Shown piece after piece: positions 7,567-15,519 of a stretch of DNA of 64,000 nt. Position 1 is the first letter of the stretch, and each line of letters opens with the position of its first letter. A program made the position numbers and the translations under genes. The notes below the pieces were generated by a model that searched no databases, was not told where the DNA came from, and saw only the letters and a list, made by a program, of their open reading frames with translations. This DNA is from Granulicella arctica (GTDB taxonomy: Bacteria; Acidobacteriota; Terriglobia; Terriglobales; Acidobacteriaceae): contig NZ_JACCCW010000001.1 in assembly GCF_013410065.1 (NCBI RefSeq), forward strand, positions 744,001-808,000, given 5' to 3'.

Positions 7567-9531
7567 CTAAACAGCCGCCTCCTGCTCCTCCAGCGCCACC
7601 GCCAACTCCTCCCACTCCACCAGCAGCTTCGCGCGCCCCTCCCGCAACCCTTCCAGCTCCGCAGCCAACCGCTGCGAGTCCTCCGCCGAAACAAACCGCC
7701 CCAGGCTCTCCTCCGCAGCCGCAATCAAAGACTCCATCCGCGGAATCTCCCCTTCCACAAACCCCAGCCGCTCCTCCAACTGCTTCAGCTTGATCGGATT
7801 CAGTCGCTTCACCGGAGCTTTTTCCGCAACCACCATCACCGGAGCCGTATATGTAACCGGAACAGTCACAGATACCGTACTATTTGTAATCGATTCAGTT
7901 ACCTTCTCCGGACCACCCTGCTTCCGCCACAGATAATCCTCATAGTTCCCCGGATAAATGTGCACGCGCCGGTCCTCCACCTCGAACACCCGCGTCGCCA
8001 ACCCATCGATAAAGTAGCGATCATGCGACACGAACAGCACCGTCCCCGAGAAGTTCCGGATCGCATCCAGCAATACATCCTTCGCTCGCAGATCCAGGTG
8101 GTTCGTCGGCTCGTCCAGCAGCAGCATGTTCGCCGGCGACACCAGCATCTTCGCCATCGCATACCGGTTCCGCTCTCCGCCTGACAACACCCCCAGCGGC
8201 TTGAACACATCGTCGCCCGAGAACATGAAGCATCCCAGCAGACTCCGCAGCTCCGTCTGCGGCACCTTCGGCGCAATCCCGCTGATGTCGTCCAGCATCT
8301 TCGCCGTGCCGTCCAGCACCTTGTACTGGTCCTGCGCGAAGTAGTCCGCCAGCACATTGTGCCCCATCTTGATCTCGCCGCTCGTCGGCTCCTCCAGCTG
8401 CGACAGCATCCGAATCAGCGTCGATTTACCCGCGCCGTTCGCCCCCACCAGAGCAATCCGGTCCCCGCGGTCAATCTGAAAACTCACATCCTCGAGAATC
8501 TTCTTCACGCCACCATCCGGAGTCGGATAGCTCTTGAAAAGATGGTTCACCTCGATCACCGTCCGTCCACTCGCTGGCGGCTGCGGAATCGTAAAGTGGA
8601 TCGTCGCCTCCTCCTCCGGCACCTCAATCCGCTCGATCTTCTCCAGCTCCTTGATCCGGCTCTGCACCTGCTTCGCCTTCGTGGCCTGCGCCCGAAACCG
8701 GTTGATGAACGCCTCCAGCGCCTCAATCCGGTCGCGCTGATTCTTATACGCACTCAACAACTGCGTCTTGCGCTCTTCCTTCTGTGTCACATACTTCTCA
8801 TAGTTGCCGTGGTACGTATGCATCCGCTTGTTCCACAGCTCCACTGTCTTGTTCACGGTGACGTCCAGAAAATACCGGTCATGCGAGATCAAAATAAACG
8901 CATTCGGATAGTCATGCAGATAGTTCTCCAGCCAGTTCCGCGACTCCAGATCCAGATGGTTCGTCGGCTCATCGAGCAACAGCAGCGAAGGCTTCTGCAA
9001 CAGCAGCTTCGCTAGCGCAATCCGCATCTGCCAGCCGCCGGAAAACTCCTCCGTCTTCCGCAACCAGTCTTCCTTGCTGAACCCCAGCCCACCCAGCACC
9101 GCACCCACCTGCGAGTCCAGCGTATAGATATCGTGCACATGCAACTGGTCGGCGATATCCGAGTACCGCTCCGCCGCCGCCTTGTACTCCTTCGACTTCG
9201 GATCGGCGGTCGAAAGCGTATGCGTAATCTCCTCCGCCTCGCGCTCCATCGCATGCAGATGGTCGAATACCGACAAGCACTCGTCGAATACCGTTTTGCC
9301 CCGCAGCGCCAACCCATCCTGCGGAAGGTACCCGAGCGTCATCCCCTTCACCCGCGTCAGCGCGCCATAATCCAGCGACTCCACGCCAGCCAGCACCTTC
9401 AGCAGCGTGGACTTTCCCGTACCGTTTCCGCCCACAAGGCCGGTGCGCTCATCCGGAGTAATGAGCCAGTTCGCATCTTCAAAGAGGAGTTTTTGGCCGA
9501 AACGTTTTCCGGCAGCAGAAAGCTGAAGCAT
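7567..9531 (-). CDS. ABC-F family ATPase, Uup-like
   Basis: A 654-residue soluble protein with two ABC ATPase domains and no membrane segments, as in translation-factor ABC-F proteins (EttA/Uup/YfmR). Domain 1: Walker A GGNGTGKST, signature FSGGWQMRIALAK, Walker B LLLLDEPTNHLD. The interdomain linker is charged and helical (FRAQATKAKQVQSRIKELEK). Domain 2: GANGAGKST, LSGGERNRYAMAK, LLLDEPTNHLD. The C-terminal 80 residues form a coiled coil like the Uup DNA/ribosome-binding tail. I chose the ATG at 9531 (MLQLSAAGKRFG), where the family begins; longer frames run through parS-like sites and a repeat. Confidence 0.9.
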   Translation of the reverse strand: MLQLSAAGKRFGQKLLFEDANWLITPDERTGLVGGNGTGKSTLLKVLAGVESLDYGALTRVKGMTLGYLPQDGLALRGKTVFDECLSVFDHLHAMEREAEEITHTLSTADPKSKEYKAAAERYSDIADQLHVHDIYTLDSQVGAVLGGLGFSKEDWLRKTEEFSGGWQMRIALAKLLLQKPSLLLLDEPTNHLDLESRNWLENYLHDYPNAFILISHDRYFLDVTVNKTVELWNKRMHTYHGNYEKYVTQKEERKTQLLSAYKNQRDRIEALEAFINRFRAQATKAKQVQSRIKELEKIERIEVPEEEATIHFTIPQPPASGRTVIEVNHLFKSYPTPDGGVKKILEDVSFQIDRGDRIALVGANGAGKSTLIRMLSQLEEPTSGEIKMGHNVLADYFAQDQYKVLDGTAKMLDDISGIAPKVPQTELRSLLGCFMFSGDDVFKPLGVLSGGERNRYAMAKMLVSPANMLLLDEPTNHLDLRAKDVLLDAIRNFSGTVLFVSHDRYFIDGLATRVFEVEDRRVHIYPGNYEDYLWRKQGGPEKVTESITNSTVSVTVPVTYTAPVMVVAEKAPVKRLNPIKLKQLEERLGFVEGEIPRMESLIAAAEESLGRFVSAEDSQRLAAELEGLREGRAKLLVEWEELAVALEEQEAAV

Positions 9532-9564
9532 ATCGTCTATTTTCGCATTCCCGCCCGCCAGCGA

Positions 9565-9580
9565 TGTTCCACGTGAAACA
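9565..9580. other. parS-like site 1
   Basis: TGTTCCACGTGAAACA, which differs from the canonical ParB-binding site TGTTTCACGTGAAACA at one base. It lies just upstream of the ABC-F gene. Confidence 0.75.
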
Positions 9581-9589
9581 TTCCCGCTT

Positions 9590-9605
9590 TGTTCCACGTG
9601 GAACA
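9590..9605. other. parS-like site 2
   Basis: TGTTCCACGTGGAACA, a perfect 16-bp palindrome of the parS type, 25 bp from site 1. Confidence 0.75.
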
Positions 9606-9632
9606 TCGCCGTTTTCCCGCGCCACCCAAAAA

Positions 9633-9730
9633 CTGTCATCCTGAGCGAAGTGCGAAGCACGCAGTCGTAGCCTGTCCTGAGCTTGTCGAAGGAACCTGCG
9701 GTTGTATTTGTTGTTGCAGTTGTTTGTTTT
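9633..9730 (+). repeat. Dispersed repeat copy F, extended form
   Basis: TGTCATCCTGAGCGAAGTGC with a long arm containing CCTGTCCTGAGCTTGTCGAA and GGAACCTGCGG, ending in TTGTTTGTTTT. It lies between the parS-like pair and the AsmA-like gene. Confidence 0.8.
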
Positions 9731-9756
9731 GAAACTGCGCACCCCACCACCAAACT

Positions 9757-9790
9757 GTCATCCTGAGCCCACCCAAAGGACCCGCATTTT
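9757..9790 (+). repeat. Dispersed repeat copy G, degenerate
   Basis: CTGTCATCCTGAGCCCACCC then AAAGGACCCGCATTTT. The central arm is shortened relative to the other copies. Confidence 0.6.
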
Positions 9791-9837
9791 CTCCACCAAC
9801 CCCCACCATTTTCAGCGTCTAAGCCAAAGAGGTCCCC

Positions 9838-11460
9838 TTGAACGAAGTGTCCCCCAACAAAAAACCATGGTGGCGATCCCGCTGGTTCATCATCCCCAGC
9901 ATCACGATCCTCATCCTCCTCTCAGGGGCCGTCATCGCTCTTGCCTGGGTCGCCCGGCACGCCGAGCCCCTCCTCCGCGCCCGCGTCATCGAGACCCTCT
10001 CCACCCGCTTCCACAGCCCTGTCCAGCTCGACGAGCTCCATATCTCCTTCCTCAACGGCCTCGAGGTCCAGGGCAGCGGTCTCCGCATCCTCTACCTCGC
10101 GGGCCCCACCAAGCCCGACGCCCGCCTTAATGCGCCACCCATGCTATCCATCCACTCCTTCCAGTTCCGCACCGGATGGCACCAGATCTTCGAGCCCTCC
10201 CTGCGCGTCGTCACCGTGCAGGTGCAAGGCGCCGAACTGCATATTCCTCCTAAAAAAGAACGCGGCCCGCTCATGCCGGACAATCCCAAACGGCGCGGCC
10301 AGCCCCGCGAGGGCATCCTCGTCGACAAGCTCCTCTTCACCGACTTCAAGATCGTCATCGAGACCACCAACCCGAGCAAGCCGCCGCTCGTCTTCAACAT
10401 CGCCAACCTTACCCTCACCGACGTCGGCCTCAAGCAGCCCTTCACCTACGACGCCACCCTCAGCAATCCCAAGCCCATCGGCGACGTCCGCTCCGTCGGC
10501 CACTTCGGTCCCTGGCAGGACGACAACCCCCGCGACACGCCCCTCGACGGCAGCTACATCTTCTCGCACGCCGATCTCTCAACCATCAAAGGCATTGGCG
10601 GCATCCTCTCCTCGAACGGCACGTTCTACGGCACCCTCAGTCACATCGTCGCCGACGGCATCACCGACACGCCCGACTTCCGCCTCTCCACCAGCACCCA
10701 CACCCTACCCCTCCACACCGACTTTCACGCCATCGTCGACGCAACCAACGGGGACACGACCCTCCAGCCCGTCCACGCCCGTCTGGCACACTCCTTCATC
10801 ACCGCGACCGGCTCCATTCTGCGTCAGAGGGGCGTTCCTGGCCACGATACCGAGCTCGACATCGTCATCGACCAGGGCCGCATCGACGACTTCCTGACCC
10901 TCGGCGTTCGCACCTGGCCGCCCGTCCTCCGCGGCACACTCGCCGCCCGCGCCCACATCGGCATTCCGCCCGGCCCCATGCCCGTCAATCACAGAATGCG
11001 GCTGCAAGGCTCCTTCAGCATCGAACAAGCTACCTTTTCGAACCCTCGCTTACAACAGCAGATCGACGATCTCAGTGAACGCGCTCAGGGTTGGCCGGAG
11101 AAGGCCAACGCGCAGCAGGCCGTCGCCATCACCTCGTCGATGAAGGGCAGCTTCCTGCTCGAAAACGAGCAGATGAACGTCCCGGATATGGTCTTCGAGA
11201 TGCCCGGCGCGACCGTAAACGTCAATGGCCAGTACGGCCTCGACGGCGCGACCATGGACTTCCATGGAGCCGTGCGGACCCAGGCCACTGCCTCCCAGAT
11301 GATCGGCGGATGGAAGCAGCTACTGGTGATGCCCTTCGATCACCTCTTGAAGAAGAACGGCGCTGGAATGGAGGTCCCCTTCAAGCTGGGCGGAACGCAG
11401 AAGGACCCCAAGCTGGCGCTCGACTTCGCCCACAAGAACACTCCGGCCGTGAAACAGTGA
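9838..11460 (+). CDS. AsmA-like membrane-anchored envelope protein
   Basis: A 540-residue protein with a single N-terminal membrane anchor (about residues 17-37, FIIPSITILILLSGAVIALA) and a long beta-rich periplasmic part. The segment after the anchor (LRARVIETLSTRFHSPVQLD then LHISFLNGLEVQGSGLRI) is typical of the AsmA/DUF748-like N-terminus. Its C-terminal part (VNVNGQYGLDGATMDFHGAV) resembles AsmA-like C-terminal repeats. AsmA-like proteins act at the inner membrane in outer-membrane lipid or protein homeostasis. The start is TTG at 9838, preceded by AGAGG. It lies between two groups of parS-like sites. Confidence 0.75.
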   Translation: MNEVSPNKKPWWRSRWFIIPSITILILLSGAVIALAWVARHAEPLLRARVIETLSTRFHSPVQLDELHISFLNGLEVQGSGLRILYLAGPTKPDARLNAPPMLSIHSFQFRTGWHQIFEPSLRVVTVQVQGAELHIPPKKERGPLMPDNPKRRGQPREGILVDKLLFTDFKIVIETTNPSKPPLVFNIANLTLTDVGLKQPFTYDATLSNPKPIGDVRSVGHFGPWQDDNPRDTPLDGSYIFSHADLSTIKGIGGILSSNGTFYGTLSHIVADGITDTPDFRLSTSTHTLPLHTDFHAIVDATNGDTTLQPVHARLAHSFITATGSILRQRGVPGHDTELDIVIDQGRIDDFLTLGVRTWPPVLRGTLAARAHIGIPPGPMPVNHRMRLQGSFSIEQATFSNPRLQQQIDDLSERAQGWPEKANAQQAVAITSSMKGSFLLENEQMNVPDMVFEMPGATVNVNGQYGLDGATMDFHGAVRTQATASQMIGGWKQLLVMPFDHLLKKNGAGMEVPFKLGGTQKDPKLALDFAHKNTPAVKQ

Positions 11461-11463
11461 CCG

Positions 11464-11479
11464 TGTTCCACGTGGAACA
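11464..11479. other. parS-like site 3
   Basis: TGTTCCACGTGGAACA, a perfect 16-bp palindrome starting four bases after the AsmA-like stop codon. Confidence 0.75.
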
Positions 11480-11490
11480 TTTCAATTTCA

Positions 11491-11506
11491 GGTTCCACGT
11501 GGAACA
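11491..11506. other. parS-like site 4
   Basis: GGTTCCACGTGGAACA. The 14-bp palindromic core is intact; the outer base differs from site 3. Confidence 0.7.
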
Positions 11507-11527
11507 TCCCAAAACGACACCGGCCAA

Positions 11528-11543
11528 CGTTCCACGTGGAACA
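11528..11543. other. parS-like site 5
   Basis: CGTTCCACGTGGAACA with an intact 14-bp core. Sites 3-5 lie within 80 bp in one intergenic region. Confidence 0.7.
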
Positions 11544-11606
11544 TTCTGCTGCCCGGGCGGGAGACTTACCCCTTCACCCTCTGCTACTGTCAGGTAGAGG
11601 AGGCGG

Positions 11607-11945
11607 ATGCCGGTACAGCCACAACTTTTCCCTGAATCTCAGCCACCCGAGGTCGATTCGACGCCCGAGACGCCCCGGAAGCCTCCGGTGAAGGCCGCGC
11701 CTCTCTGGTTGCAGCGCATCTCCCTGTTCATTTTGGTACTTTTCTGCGTCTACCTGGGTGTGTTGGTGACGGTGCTGCCGTGGTGGACGCGGGTCTGGGA
11801 CGACAACCTCTTCTTCCTCTCGCACCCTCAGCTTGCGGCTTTCCTTCATCTGGGAGCGGTGCGGGGCATTATCTCCGGCCTCGGCATGCTGGATATCTGG
11901 ATCGGCATCTCGGAGGCCGTACACTACCGGGACCATCGCGCCTGA
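11607..11945 (+). CDS. Small membrane protein, function unknown
   Basis: A 112-residue protein with a Pro-rich cytosolic N-terminus (about 1-36), one strong membrane helix (about 37-58, ISLFILVLFCVYLGVLVTVL) and a second, weaker hydrophobic stretch near 75-95 containing AAFLHLGAVRGIISGLGMLD. It is 18 bp upstream of the LOG-family gene and probably cotranscribed. I recognise no family. The conserved-looking WWTRVWDDN and GLGMLDIWIG segments suggest a real protein of Acidobacteriota. Confidence 0.7.
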   Translation: MPVQPQLFPESQPPEVDSTPETPRKPPVKAAPLWLQRISLFILVLFCVYLGVLVTVLPWWTRVWDDNLFFLSHPQLAAFLHLGAVRGIISGLGMLDIWIGISEAVHYRDHRA

Positions 11946-11963
11946 CGCACGAAAGAAGACTGT

Positions 11964-12797
11964 ATGACCCTCCCTAAACCTGATTTGCTCGAACGAGCTC
12001 CCCTCGCCTACGAAAACCCTGATTTTCTGAACTCGCCCGACGGGCGTCTGCTTCGCATCATGGCGGAGTACTCGGAGCCGATGGCGCGGTTTCAGAAACA
12101 GCGCATCCAGGACACGGTGGTCTTCTTCGGCTCGGCGCGCTTCAGTGGCGGCGATGGGCCCATGTCGAAGTACTACGAAGATGCGCGCACACTGGCCGGG
12201 ATGCTGACGACCTGGGCGAAGGCGCTGCCGGGACGACACCACCGCTTCGTCGTCACCTCGGGCGGCGGCCCGGGCATTATGGAGGCAGCGAACCGGGGCG
12301 CATACGAGGCCGGGGGCAAGACGATCGGGCTCAACATCAAGCTGCCGCATGAGCAGCATCCGAACCCGTATGTCTCCCCGGAGCTGAACTTCGAGTTCCG
12401 TTACTTCTTCATGCGCAAGTTCTGGTTTGCCTACATGGCGAAGGCGTTGGTGGTCTTCCCGGGCGGCTTTGGGACGCTGGACGAGATGTTCGAGATCGTC
12501 ACGCTGGCACAGACCGAAAAACTGGCGAAAAACATTACGATTATCATCTACGGGTCCGATTACTGGACAAGCGTGCTGAATATCGACGCGCTGATCGAGC
12601 GAGGCGCTGTGTCCGCGAAGGATCGCGGCCTGTTCCAGTTTGCCGATACGCCGGAGGAGGCGTTCCGGCTACTCCAGGCTGGACTGGCGCATGAGATCAA
12701 GGCTACGCCGCATCATGAGGCGCTGCTGGAGAAGCAGGTTCCGGCACCGACCTCGCAGGAGCTGCTCGGACCGGATATTGCCAAAACGCGTGGCTGA
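11964..12797 (+). CDS. LOG-family protein (nucleoside 5'-monophosphate phosphoribohydrolase-like)
   Basis: A 277-residue cytosolic Rossmann-fold protein of the LOG/TIGR00730 group. Diagnostic motifs are SGGGPGIMEAANRGA (about 97-111) and PGGFGTLDEMFE (about 166-177), the latter matching the PGGxGTxxE active-site motif. Family members release the base from cytokinin ribotides or hydrolyse purine nucleotides such as AMP. The N-terminal extension of about 45 residues is longer than in short LOG proteins and fits the longer YgdH/PpnN-like or type II branch. It follows the small membrane protein closely. Confidence 0.88.
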   Translation: MTLPKPDLLERAPLAYENPDFLNSPDGRLLRIMAEYSEPMARFQKQRIQDTVVFFGSARFSGGDGPMSKYYEDARTLAGMLTTWAKALPGRHHRFVVTSGGGPGIMEAANRGAYEAGGKTIGLNIKLPHEQHPNPYVSPELNFEFRYFFMRKFWFAYMAKALVVFPGGFGTLDEMFEIVTLAQTEKLAKNITIIIYGSDYWTSVLNIDALIERGAVSAKDRGLFQFADTPEEAFRLLQAGLAHEIKATPHHEALLEKQVPAPTSQELLGPDIAKTRG

Positions 12798-12817
12798 TCT
12801 TGCGGTAAATGCATACA

Positions 12818-12886
12818 AAACAGGCAACAGCACATGCAACCGCAGGTCCTTCGACTGCGGCTCCGCCTCCGCTCAGGATGACAGTT
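12818..12886 (-). repeat. Dispersed repeat copy H, inverted
   Basis: The reverse complement of the repeat: GCAGGTCCTTCGACTGCGGC, then CTCAGGATGACAG, preceded by AAAACAGGCAACAG (the complement of the TTGCCTGTTTT tail). It lies in the 299-bp gap between the LOG and PHP genes. The rest of that gap shows only a weak GGAGC/GCTCC stem near 13000. Confidence 0.8.
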
Positions 12887-13096
12887 TATGAGAAGGTATC
12901 GAGTTCAGAAACAAGCAACAGCAGCCACAGTTGCGACGGCCCATGCCAGTTCCTTTGGCCCCACTGCTTTGCCCTTGCGGAACACATTTAGATACCTTTT
13001 TGGAGCATATTGAAGCTCCATTCTCGGTGCAGTTATCGCCCTTTCATCTTTCGTAACCATACTGGAGGCACGAACACCTGAATCAGGGAGCGGCCC

Positions 13097-14272
13097 ATGA
13101 GCGAGTCGAGCGTATCGTATCTTTGGCGGGAACAGGACGCGGCGAAGGGTTTTGCCGCGGGCGTTTCACTGCATAGTCATACGAACCAGTCGCGTGAAAC
13201 GCTGGACTTTATCGCCGATCTCACGACCGGCAAGAAGATGCTGCAAGGCATTATGCAGTGGGCTGAGGACCGTTGCGTGCGCACGACGGGCATCCGGCCG
13301 GACTACCGGTCGAGCTATTGGACGCCGCCGCTGACGCCGCGGCTGGCCTTCGACCTGGAGCGCAGCCAGATTGAGCAGAAGACGGAGCTTCCGGCGCTCG
13401 TCTCGATCACCGACCATGACGACATCAAGGCTCCGCTGCTGCTGCGGTCGATCGAGTCGGCGCGGCATATCCCGGTCTCCGTCGAGTGGACGGTGCCGTT
13501 TGCCGAGACCGCCTTCCACCTGGGCGTGCATAACCTTCCCAGCGCGAAGGGCGCGGAGTGGATGGAGCGGTTGCAGGCGTTTACGGCGATGCCGGTGGCG
13601 ACTCGTCCGGCGCGGCTGGTGACCGATATGCTCGCTGAGCTGGATGAGATACCGGGTGTGCTGCTGATCTTCAACCATCCCAACTGGGACCTGTACCAGG
13701 TAGGACAGGAGCTGCACAACGTTCGCGTGAACGACTTTCTCGCGGTGAACGGGCAGTTTATCCATGCGCTGGAGCTGAACGGGCTGCGCAACTGGAAGGA
13801 AAACCAGGAAGTCTCGAAGCTGGCCAAACAGTGGAACCAAATTGTGATCAGTGGCGGCGACCGGCATGGGGTCGAGCCGAACGCGAACATCAACCTCACC
13901 CATGCGACGAGCTTCACGGAGTTCGTGCACGAGGTGCGGCGCGAGCGAAAGAGCCATGTCCTGTTTATGCCGCAGTATCGGCAGCCCTGGAAGCACCGCA
14001 TCTTGCAGTCGACGCTGGACGCGATCCGCAACTATCCGGAGTTTCCGGAGGGGTCGAAGCGGTGGGACGAGCGGGTGTACCATCCGGATGCGATGGGCGT
14101 GGTGCGGCCGCTGTCAACGCTGTGGAAGGATGGCCATTGTCCTCACTATCTCGAGATGGTGCTGCGCGGCGTGCGGATGATGGGCGCGGCTCCGGTATCG
14201 GGCGGGCTGCGGCTGGCATGGGACGAGAGCAGCGAGATGCGGGCGGCGATGCGCTCGGCGATCGCAGACTGA
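13097..14272 (+). CDS. PHP-domain metal-dependent phosphoesterase
   Basis: A 391-residue protein with the PHP metal-binding pattern: SLHSHTNQSRET near residues 25-36, ITDHDDIK around 106-113, LIFNHPNWDLY around 192-202 and SGGDRHG around 252-258. These His/Asp residues normally bind two or three metals for phosphoester hydrolysis. The middle has the long loops of PHP proteins not associated with polymerases. A ribosome binding site (GGGAG) precedes the ATG. It lies 53 bp upstream of a glycosyltransferase gene, so the pair may act on a sugar phosphate or a glycolipid. Substrate unknown. Confidence 0.8.
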   Translation: MSESSVSYLWREQDAAKGFAAGVSLHSHTNQSRETLDFIADLTTGKKMLQGIMQWAEDRCVRTTGIRPDYRSSYWTPPLTPRLAFDLERSQIEQKTELPALVSITDHDDIKAPLLLRSIESARHIPVSVEWTVPFAETAFHLGVHNLPSAKGAEWMERLQAFTAMPVATRPARLVTDMLAELDEIPGVLLIFNHPNWDLYQVGQELHNVRVNDFLAVNGQFIHALELNGLRNWKENQEVSKLAKQWNQIVISGGDRHGVEPNANINLTHATSFTEFVHEVRRERKSHVLFMPQYRQPWKHRILQSTLDAIRNYPEFPEGSKRWDERVYHPDAMGVVRPLSTLWKDGHCPHYLEMVLRGVRMMGAAPVSGGLRLAWDESSEMRAAMRSAIAD

Positions 14273-14325
14273 GCGCGTCACGGTCCTTTCATCCGCGCTG
14301 TGCAGGACGGGGGTAAGCTAGAGCG

Positions 14326-15519
14326 ATGCGTGCCCCGCGGGTAGCTTATTTTCCGGACTCGTTCCACGAGGTAAATGGCGTGGCGCATACCAGCCGCAAC
14401 TTCGTGGGGTATGCGGAGCGGCACGGGCTGCCGTTTCTGTGCGTAAGGGCGGGTGGACGGGCGACGGCGTTCGAGCAGGCGGGCGAGCTGCGGACGCTGG
14501 AGCTGGGGCGCAGCCGGGCATCAGTCCGGATGGAGAAGGACCTTGAGTTCGATGCGCTCTTCTGGCGGCATACGGCGGCGATCGAGTTTGAACTGAAGCG
14601 GTTTTCGCCGGACATCATTCACATTACGGGGCCGAGCGAGCTGGGGATGTTCGGCGCGTACTTTGCATGGAAGATGGGCGTGCCGCTGGCGGCGTCGTGG
14701 CATACGAATGTGCATGAGTATCTCGCCCGGCGGATGGCGCATATGACCAGCCGGATGAGCGAGACGCAGGCAGCGGCGACGGATCGCGCCATCGAGAACG
14801 GGACGTTGAAGGCGGCGACGCAGTTCTATCGGCTGGCACAGGTGTTGTTCGCACCGAACGCGGAGCTCTGCGCGATGCTCGAGACGGCGACGGGGCGAAC
14901 GTGCCACCTGATGCAGCGCGGCGTCGATACAGCGCTGTTTACGCCTGCGCGGAGGACGCGTCCGATAAACGACTCGATGGTGCGGCTGGGGTATGTGGGG
15001 CGGCTCTCGGTGGAGAAGAATATTGCGCTGCTGACGCGGGTGCGGGCGGAGCTGGAGGCGGCGGGGATTGGGCCTGTGGAGTTCTTTATCGTCGGGCAGG
15101 GTGGCGATGAGGAGACGCTGCGGCGCGAGCTGCCGGACGCTCACTTCGCCGGAGTGCTGCGCGGCGAGGCGCTGGCGGCGGCGTGCGCGGATATGGATGT
15201 GCTGGTGTTTCCGTCGCACACCGACACCTTCGGCAACGTCGTGCTGGAGGCATTGGCGAGCGGCGTGCCTGCGGTGGTGACGCCGGATGGTGGGCCGAAG
15301 TACATCGTGCGCGACGGCGAGACGGGCTTTGTGGTGCCGGACGGCGGCTTTGCGGAGGCGGTCGGGAGATTGGTGCTCGACCGGAAGCTGCTTGCGCAGT
15401 TTCGCACGGCGGCGCGGGCGTATGCGCTGCGGTGTAGCTGGGATGCGGTCTTCGACAAGGTGTATGCGGCGTATGAGCCGGTGCTGGCCAGGCCAGCGTG
15501 TGTGAACGAGCCGGGTTAG
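14326..15519 (+). CDS. Glycosyltransferase family 4-type (GT-B), mannosyltransferase-like
   Basis: A 397-residue GT-B enzyme. The N-terminal half has VAYFPDSFHEVNGVAHTSRN and DIIHITGPSELGMFG. The C-terminal half has the sugar-nucleotide domain with GYVGRLSVEKNIALL (about 222-236) and the EX7E-type element FPSHTDTFGNVVLEALASG (about 299-317). It is similar in style to GDP-mannose-dependent mannosyltransferases such as MgtA/PimB relatives. It is probably a cytosolic or membrane-peripheral enzyme making a glycolipid or exopolysaccharide. It overlaps the stop of the convergent gene by four bases. Donor and acceptor are not determined. Confidence 0.88.
   Translation: MRAPRVAYFPDSFHEVNGVAHTSRNFVGYAERHGLPFLCVRAGGRATAFEQAGELRTLELGRSRASVRMEKDLEFDALFWRHTAAIEFELKRFSPDIIHITGPSELGMFGAYFAWKMGVPLAASWHTNVHEYLARRMAHMTSRMSETQAAATDRAIENGTLKAATQFYRLAQVLFAPNAELCAMLETATGRTCHLMQRGVDTALFTPARRTRPINDSMVRLGYVGRLSVEKNIALLTRVRAELEAAGIGPVEFFIVGQGGDEETLRRELPDAHFAGVLRGEALAAACADMDVLVFPSHTDTFGNVVLEALASGVPAVVTPDGGPKYIVRDGETGFVVPDGGFAEAVGRLVLDRKLLAQFRTAARAYALRCSWDAVFDKVYAAYEPVLARPACVNEPG

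Noticed and set aside
9532..9753. An N-terminal extension of the ABC-F protein containing MFHVEQ
   Set aside because: This extension is the translation of parS-like palindromes and a dispersed repeat; the ABC-F fold begins at 9531.
11461..11606. A replication origin between the AsmA-like and small membrane protein genes
   Set aside because: Only parS-like sites and a skew change are seen. There is no DnaA-box cluster, AT-rich unwinding element or dnaA/parAB/gid gene, and the skew reverses again by 36 kb.
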